From positions 1,178,001 to 1,242,000 of the forward strand of contig NZ_AP017569.1 of the NCBI RefSeq assembly GCF_002355655.1: a stretch of DNA of 64,000 bases, given 5' to 3'. Positions 59,823-64,000 of this stretch are shown piece after piece. This stretch comes from Halorubrum trapanicum. GTDB taxonomy: Archaea > Halobacteriota > Halobacteria > Halobacteriales > Haloferacaceae. The notes below the pieces were generated by a model that searched no databases, was not told the origin of the DNA, and was given only the letters and a program-made list of their open reading frames with translations. How positions within the stretch are numbered: position 1 is the stretch's first letter; each line of letters begins with the position of its first letter. A program made the position numbers and the translations under genes.

Positions 59823-60045
59823 GTGGATTCCGAGGTCGGACATCGCGTCGGGCACGTCGTCGTCACCGAACGCGAGACCGTGCCGACGGCAAACACCATC
59901 TCCGGAACGTTTCGCGGGGCTGGTCGAGGACCACCGGGACGTCGACGCCTATCGCGAACGGGTCGAGGCCGAGTACGAGGAGACCGCCACCGAGCGGGAG
60001 CGGGACCGCCGGGAGTTCGTCGATCGGCTCGCTCCTTTTCGACTA
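59823..60045 (+). pseudogene. Possible frameshifted remnant
   Basis: Two reading frames join near 59910: the first reads VGHVVVTERETVPTANTIS, the second RFAGLVEDHRDVDAYRERVE and on to RREFVDRLAPF. A single-base indel would make one small acidic-basic protein, possibly an antitoxin-like helix protein. Family not identified, so treat as doubtful. Confidence 0.3.
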
Positions 60046-60046
60046 C

Positions 60047-60074
60047 ATAATTCGGCGACGCCAGAATTATATAG
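60047..60074 (+). promoter_or_regulatory. TATA box overlapped by 7-bp inverted repeat
   Basis: ATAATTC (60047-60053) and GAATTAT (60064-60070), 10 bases apart, cover the TATA-like gaattatatag. ATG 60096 follows 22 bases later. The HTH protein just downstream may bind here for autoregulation. Confidence 0.55.
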
Positions 60075-60095
60075 TCTCTTCCGCTACTGACGAGT

Positions 60096-60629
60096 ATGCC
60101 TGCCGACGGGCCCGGCGAGGAGTTCGGACTCGCCGAGGGGTTCAGCGCGGACCTCGACGCCGAACCCGCCGACGAGCGGGTGTACCGGGTCGCGCTCCAG
60201 CTGTACGACCCGGCGGGCGTGTCGGAAATCGCGGAGCGCGCCTCGTGCGCGCCGGACACCGCGCGGCGACATCTCAAGCGACTGGCCGACATCGGCGTCG
60301 TCGAACGCGTCTCGGAGTCGCCGCTCACGTTCGCCCGTAACGAATCATACTTCGAGTGGCGACTTCGGAATCGGCTCGAAGCCCTGTCACGCGACGAGCT
60401 CCACGAGAGACTCACCGAACTCACCGAGCGCGAGTCCGCGTTTCGCGAGCGCTTCGACGCCGAGTCGCCGACCGACGTGGATGCGCTCCACCACGCGGAG
60501 TACGACGACATCGAGACGGTGTGGCTCGCGTTGAGCGAGTGGCACACCGTCAGGGAACGGATCGACCGGCTGGAGGCCGTCCGGCGCGGTCGCGGCTCCG
60601 ACTTGTCCGCCGAGGAGAACGCTGCGTGA
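60096..60629 (+). CDS. Winged-helix regulator (DUF7342/ArsR-like)
   Basis: This 177-residue protein has an N-terminal winged helix (YDPAGVSEIAERASCAPDTA, RRHLKRLADIGVVERV) and a C-terminal helical domain with coiled-coil character. It resembles haloarchaeal ArsR-like regulators (DUF7342 by recollection). Its stop overlaps the GTG start of the next gene. Together they look like an HTH-antitoxin plus partner pair. Confidence 0.78.
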   Translation: MPADGPGEEFGLAEGFSADLDAEPADERVYRVALQLYDPAGVSEIAERASCAPDTARRHLKRLADIGVVERVSESPLTFARNESYFEWRLRNRLEALSRDELHERLTELTERESAFRERFDAESPTDVDALHHAEYDDIETVWLALSEWHTVRERIDRLEAVRRGRGSDLSAEENAA

Positions 60630-61063
60630 CCGAGTCCGCCCCGTCGCGGTCCGTCGACGAGGCGACCCTCCGGTATCTCGGTCGCGCGTTCGGTCGACGG
60701 GACGAGGTGAGCCAGACGTCGCTGTTCCCCGCGAACAAGCCGGAGCGTCTCGCCGTGACGCTCGACGCCGAGTACTACCCCGAACTCGTCGGGGTCGTCT
60801 CGCTCGAACTCCGCGCGTACACGAACGGCGACTTTCACGTCTCGTACCACGAGACGCGCGCCGGCGACCGGCGGCAGTGTCGATGGGACCGCCACGACCA
60901 GCCGCACAACACGCGGGACCACTTCCATCCGCTCCCGGACGCAGACACAACAGCCGCGGTCGACCGGAGCTACGCGACGGACCTCACGCGTGTCATCGAG
61001 GGGACCGTGCTGCCGTGGGTCGACGAGCGGGTCGGCTCGCTGTGGGAGTCGGACGGGAGATAA
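60626..61063 (+). CDS. TumE-like/DUF7718-like small protein
   Basis: This 145-residue protein begins at GTG 60626, overlapping the upstream TGA by three bases. The core has ELRAYTNGDFHVSYHE and RQCRWDRHDQPHNTRDHFHP; the RWDRH...DHFHP pattern resembles the RYDN...HHRH signature of TumE-like proteins. This suggests a toxin-type partner of the HTH protein, but the family link is my inference. Confidence 0.65.
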   Translation: MTESAPSRSVDEATLRYLGRAFGRRDEVSQTSLFPANKPERLAVTLDAEYYPELVGVVSLELRAYTNGDFHVSYHETRAGDRRQCRWDRHDQPHNTRDHFHPLPDADTTAAVDRSYATDLTRVIEGTVLPWVDERVGSLWESDGR

Positions 61064-61090
61064 GTCGGCGGCGATATCGAGTGCGGCAGC

Positions 61091-61098
61091 ATATTTAT
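61091..61098 (+). promoter_or_regulatory. TATA box of UPF0175 gene
   Basis: ATATTTAT lies 26-33 bases before ATG 61124, a good leaderless haloarchaeal promoter. Confidence 0.55.
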
Positions 61099-61123
61099 CT
61101 GTAGTTCCGACATAGCGAGTCAT

Positions 61124-61420
61124 ATGTCCGGGCTCGAAGCGGACCTCGATGCCATCGCGGCCGCCGGCGGCTACGACGACACCGACGCCGTGGTCGAGGA
61201 GGCCGTCCGCGAGCTGTTGCGTCGGCGTCCGGAGCTTCGGCTCTCGCTCGCGGTCGAGAAGTACCGCACCGGAGCGGTGAGTCTCAACCGGGGGGCAGAA
61301 CTGGCCGGCGTCTCGACTGAGTCCTTCAAACGCGAACTCGCGGATCGGGGGATCGACCGGGAGGCCGGATTCCTGGACGAGTCCGCCCGCGAGGATCGGC
61401 TGGAAACGTTCCTCGAGTAA
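61124..61420 (+). CDS. UPF0175 family (antitoxin-like) protein
   Basis: This 98-residue protein is of UPF0175 type: VEEAVRELLRRRPELRLSLA followed by a helix-turn-helix (RGAELAGVSTESFKRELADR). UPF0175 proteins are small DNA-binding antitoxin candidates, usually paired with a DUF3368/PIN-like partner. Here the partner is only a stub just downstream. Confidence 0.88.
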   Translation: MSGLEADLDAIAAAGGYDDTDAVVEEAVRELLRRRPELRLSLAVEKYRTGAVSLNRGAELAGVSTESFKRELADRGIDREAGFLDESAREDRLETFLE

Positions 61421-61427
61421 TCGGCGG

Positions 61428-61520
61428 ATGGCGCTCGTCGATACCACCGTCTCAACTTCGCTCGGAGCGGTCGATCGGTTGGAACTGCTGTCTGGGATGT
61501 CCGTGACCGTCGTCGGGTAG
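61428..61520 (+). pseudogene. Truncated PIN/DUF3368-type toxin remnant
   Basis: ATG 61428 lies 8 bases after the UPF0175 stop, where the toxin gene normally begins. It reads MALVDTTVSTSLGAVDRLEL, matching the N-terminus of DUF3368 PIN-like proteins (the Asp of LVD and the RL-LL helix), and stops at TAG 61518 after 30 codons. No further PIN domain is seen. The toxin has therefore been deleted or replaced. Confidence 0.6.
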
Positions 61521-61535
61521 CGGTGAAATCGCTTG

Positions 61536-62918
61536 CTACTGTTCGGCGTCGAACAGCGACGTGAGTTCTCGGATTCCGTACAGCGACGCGTCGGATCGCT
61601 CGTCGACGGCAGTCCGTAACTCCTCGGTGAAGCCGGCTCGGGAAAAGACCGCGTACCGTACATCCCGGTCGCGTCCCCGCCATCGGACCTCCGGTTCGAG
61701 CGCCGTGAGATCGTCGAACACCGCTCGCCCGACGGGGTCTGTGGTCCACTTGCATTCGCCGAGCAACAGGGTCTCGGTCTCTTGATTGATCCCGACGACG
61801 TCTATCTCCTCGCCGCCGTACCACCACCGGCCGACCCGCGAGCAGGAGACGGGAAACGCCGACGTCCGAACCGCCTGCTGGCACACGGTCTCGAAGGTCC
61901 GACTCGTGTGCGTCGGTAGCGTCTCGGCGATCACCGACCGGACCGGTTCCGTGCGCCCCTGTTCGAGCGTTCCTCGATTGGGTGCCACGTACCGAAACCA
62001 GAATCGAAGGAAATCGTCCGTCAATCGATACAGTCCCCGGCCGTCAGGATCCGTTACCGGGTGTTCTCGCTCGAGGATCGCCAGCTGCGTGAGGTTCTGG
62101 AGGTACCGGGAGAGACTGCTCGCGTCGCGGCCGATCTCGTTGGCGATCTCGGTGACACGCGTGGCGCCACCGGCGATGGCCTCGAGGATCGCCATGTACG
62201 TCGCGGGCTCACGAAGCTCCTGCCGTAACAGGAACTCCGGCTCCTCGTACAGGAACTCGCCTTTCGAGAGGACGGCCCGCTCGACGTTCTCGAGGAGGCT
62301 CCGCTCCGGGTCGAACTGTTCGAGATACGCGGGGACGCCGCCGAGGACGCTGTACACTTGGATCTGCGTCTCCAAATCCTCGTCTGGGAAGAACCCGCGA
62401 ACGTCCGCGAACGAGAGCGGAGCGAGCTCCCACTGTCCGGTTCGGCGTCCGTACAACGGGCTCTCGTAGCTCAACACGCCCTCCTTCATCATCGAAATCG
62501 ACGAGCCCAACAACACGAGCGAGACGTCCGTCCCCGCGAGCACGTCGTCGACGACGGTCTGAAACACCGACGGGACGGTGTCGTCTTCGGCGACGAGATA
62601 CGAGAACTCGTCCAGCGCCACGACACACGGCCCGTCGACGCGGGCCGTGAGGTACCGGAACGCGTCGACGTACCCGTCGACGTCCGGCGTGACGTCGTCG
62701 AACGCCTCGGCGCACTGCGCCGCGAACCGCCGGGCGTTGTGCGCCGCGCCCCGCTCGTCACAGAGGTAGTAGACCGAGGCGTCGTCGAGCGTCTCGAGCG
62801 CTGTCGTCACCAGCGTTGTCTTCCCGACCCGCCGTCGGCCGTACACGACGAGTAGCTGTCGCTCCGCGCGCGTGAGATGCGACGTGAGCCACTCGAGCTC
62901 CGCCTCTCGGTTTATCAT
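61536..62918 (-). CDS. Archaeal ATPase with DUF234/PD-(D/E)XK-like C-terminus
   Basis: This 460-residue protein is an STAND/AAA-like archaeal ATPase: Walker A YGRRRVGKTTLVTTAL, Walker B CVVALDEFSYLV, sensor LVLLGSSISMMKEG, then a winged helix and a C-terminal DUF234 region with a PD-(D/E)XK-like motif (EEIDVVGINQETETLLLGEC ending in KW). Such proteins are widespread in archaeal mobile regions with unproven roles. Start ATG 62918 has a 16-base palindrome eight bases upstream. Convergent with the toxin remnant. Confidence 0.85.
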   Translation of the reverse strand: MINREAELEWLTSHLTRAERQLLVVYGRRRVGKTTLVTTALETLDDASVYYLCDERGAAHNARRFAAQCAEAFDDVTPDVDGYVDAFRYLTARVDGPCVVALDEFSYLVAEDDTVPSVFQTVVDDVLAGTDVSLVLLGSSISMMKEGVLSYESPLYGRRTGQWELAPLSFADVRGFFPDEDLETQIQVYSVLGGVPAYLEQFDPERSLLENVERAVLSKGEFLYEEPEFLLRQELREPATYMAILEAIAGGATRVTEIANEIGRDASSLSRYLQNLTQLAILEREHPVTDPDGRGLYRLTDDFLRFWFRYVAPNRGTLEQGRTEPVRSVIAETLPTHTSRTFETVCQQAVRTSAFPVSCSRVGRWWYGGEEIDVVGINQETETLLLGECKWTTDPVGRAVFDDLTALEPEVRWRGRDRDVRYAVFSRAGFTEELRTAVDERSDASLYGIRELTSLFDAEQ

Positions 62919-62925
62919 TATGCGG

Positions 62926-62941
62926 GCGATAATATTATCGC
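62926..62941 (-). promoter_or_regulatory. 16-base perfect palindrome at ATPase promoter
   Basis: GCGATAATATTATCGC is perfectly self-complementary and lies eight bases upstream of ATG 62918, so it covers any TATA box or start region. It is a candidate autoregulatory operator. Confidence 0.6.
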
Positions 62942-63123
62942 GTTCATAATAGTCGTTCGGGTCAGCGATGACGTTCGCACTCTCGTTTCCACCCGGGGAC
63001 ACCCTCCGAAGTGACGGCCGTCTGCCGTCCTTCCGAATGTCGCTCGTTCCGACGAGCGACGGTGGTGTCCGTTGACGACGATCTCCGAGGTCGGCACCGT
63101 CGAACTCGAGAAGCCCCGTCCGG

Positions 63124-63465
63124 TCACGTCTCGGTGGGACGCGGCGTGTATCGGTGGAGCGCGTCGACGGTCTTCCGAACCACTTCCGGAGCCAGTTCGC
63201 CCTGCTGGTCGTCGAAGTCGCGATACTTGATCGTGGTCGCGTACCACGGCGAGACGTACGCGGCCACGTCAGATCCGCCTCGCATCCAGTCCTCGTCGGT
63301 GACGGCGATACCGTCCGGGTGTTCGGTCGTGGTCATCCCCACGACGAGACACTCGACGGCCGAGAACGGGTGGGCGTCTCCGCTGACGATAAGCCACGGT
63401 CGGTACGCCGGGTCAGACTTGTGCGGCGCCGGTCCCCACCAGACCTCGCCCTGCCGGTCACTCAT
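63124..63465 (-). CDS. PemK/MazF-like toxin
   Basis: This 113-residue protein has the PemK/MazF fold signature (RQGEVWWGPAPHKSDPAYRP, WLIVSGDAHPFSAVECLVV). MazF-like proteins are RNA endonucleases. It overlaps the upstream MarR-like gene by 8 bases. The likely catalytic Arg and Ser/Thr region are present, but activity is untested. Confidence 0.85.
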   Translation of the reverse strand: MSDRQGEVWWGPAPHKSDPAYRPWLIVSGDAHPFSAVECLVVGMTTTEHPDGIAVTDEDWMRGGSDVAAYVSPWYATTIKYRDFDDQQGELAPEVVRKTVDALHRYTPRPTET

Positions 63466-63823
63466 CGGCTTGCTCGGCCTCGGACTCGACGCCGTGCCCC
63501 CATTCGTCGGGGTCTTCCGGACCGAGACGCTCCGACAGCGCGCGCGACCCGGCGAGCGCGGTGAGCGTCGTCTCGACGTCTTCGGCGTTGCCGACGGCCC
63601 AGTACTCGCCGCGGTGGCGGACGAGGCCCCGGTCCTCCAGTCGGGAAAGGACGACGCCGACGCTGCCGCGCGCGACGCCCGTTGCCTCGTGGATCTCCTT
63701 CGGCGTGTACGCCTTCTCGGGCGACCCGGCCAGGAAGGAGAGAATCGTCTCCGCGTTCGTCCGCCCGTCCGCCCGGAGGTCGCGACTCGACCCCTCTTCG
63801 AACCGGTCGATGTCGATGGGCAC
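63458..63823 (-). CDS. MarR-like winged-helix antitoxin
   Basis: This 121-residue protein starts at GTG 63823 (product MPIDIDRFEEGSSRDLRADG). It has a winged helix (YTPKEIHEATGVARGSVGVV, LSRLEDRGLVRHRGEYWAVG). It partners the MazF-like toxin downstream. An ATG further upstream in frame would add sequence that covers the operator repeats, so I prefer the GTG. Confidence 0.82.
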   Translation of the reverse strand: MPIDIDRFEEGSSRDLRADGRTNAETILSFLAGSPEKAYTPKEIHEATGVARGSVGVVLSRLEDRGLVRHRGEYWAVGNAEDVETTLTALAGSRALSERLGPEDPDEWGHGVESEAEQADE

Positions 63824-63841
63824 GCGCGTCGGTACGTTTGC

Positions 63842-63868
63842 AGCTGTAATAGCTGTAACGACTGTAAT
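63842..63868 (-). promoter_or_regulatory. Three 9-base direct repeats, candidate operator
   Basis: On the plus strand agctgtaat, agctgtaac and gactgtaat follow each other without gaps (minus strand: TTACAG at nine-base intervals). They start about 19 bases upstream of GTG 63823, in the promoter region. Iterated sites are typical of toxin-antitoxin autoregulation. Confidence 0.6.
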
Positions 63869-64000
63869 CAAGATCGCGGTATCTGACGATTCCTCGTCCC
63901 AGGCCATCACCGACTGCTCGTCGCCGCTCGAACGGAGAAATGGGTGAAGGGGTTGCCGGTCGACAGACTCGTACGCAGCTCGGCTATCGTCGTCAGTCCC

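Noticed and set aside
1-64000. Search for rRNA, tRNA and replication origin.
   Set aside because: No tRNA-like cloverleaf boxes, rRNA signatures or orc/cdc6-linked repeats were recognised by eye; a tRNAscan or Rfam run would be decisive.

Overview
The window is a stretch of high-GC archaeal chromosome from an extreme halophile (class Halobacteria; a Halorubrum-like genus is my inference). Supporting this: the predicted proteins are rich in Asp/Glu, TATA boxes sit about 25-30 bases before start codons (leaderless genes), GTG starts overlap upstream stop codons, and the genes include Sec61-beta, L40e, a FolC-FolP fusion, an Lhr-like helicase and an opsin/Htr pair. No rRNA, tRNA or CRISPR array was found.

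Region 1-34 kb is mostly core genome: a partial SpoIIM-like membrane protein, an Lhr-like helicase, a five-PAS histidine kinase, kynureninase, leucyl-tRNA synthetase, a large Tat lipoprotein, hisE-pdxT, Sec61-beta, thioredoxin, L40e, a metallo-beta-lactamase-fold protein, a DUF99 protein, a family-4 uracil-DNA glycosylase, the phosphonate transporter operon phnD-phnC-phnE divergent from hisH, an aldo/keto reductase, an ABC-2 exporter, folCP, a DHH phosphoesterase with an N-terminal TrkA-N-like domain, a methyltransferase and thioredoxin reductase.

Region 34-49 kb holds threonine ammonia-lyase, a MATE exporter, a LeuA/CimA-type synthase, a cupin, a solitary degenerate Cas4-like protein, a TadA/TadC-type secretion or pilus pair, a TauE/SafE permease with inverted repeats in its upstream region, and a zinc alcohol dehydrogenase.

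Five intergenic copies of one structured repeat family lie at 14.0, 17.0 (truncated), 33.5, 41.0 and 49.2 kb. Full copies are about 390-425 bases. They share a skeleton of short conserved blocks, while the helices between the blocks change sequence and keep their base pairing. Their 3' ends carry about 57-base tandem modules, most ending in a TATA-like TTTATAA box. I read this as a candidate structured RNA or RNA-like mobile repeat that I cannot assign to a known class.

Region 49.5-64 kb is accessory. It contains a TnpB-only IS200/IS605-type element inserted exactly at the stop codon of a CARF-like (HFX_2341/DUF6293-type) regulator, a second ABC exporter, and at least four toxin-antitoxin-like modules: a TumE/HTH pair with a damaged TumE N-terminus, an HTH plus TumE-like pair, UPF0175 with a truncated PIN remnant, and a MarR-like/MazF-like pair with iterated operators. 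There is also an archaeal ATPase with a nuclease-like C-terminus.

Among these sits the most striking pair in the window: a HtrII-like transducer (no sensory loop, two HAMP domains, MCP tip) overlapping an SRII-like seven-helix opsin. The retinal-binding lysine of the opsin is replaced by arginine and most retinal-pocket residues are altered, while the helix-G residues that matter for fold and transducer contact remain. The likely reading is an opsin-scaffold receptor that no longer uses covalently bound retinal.
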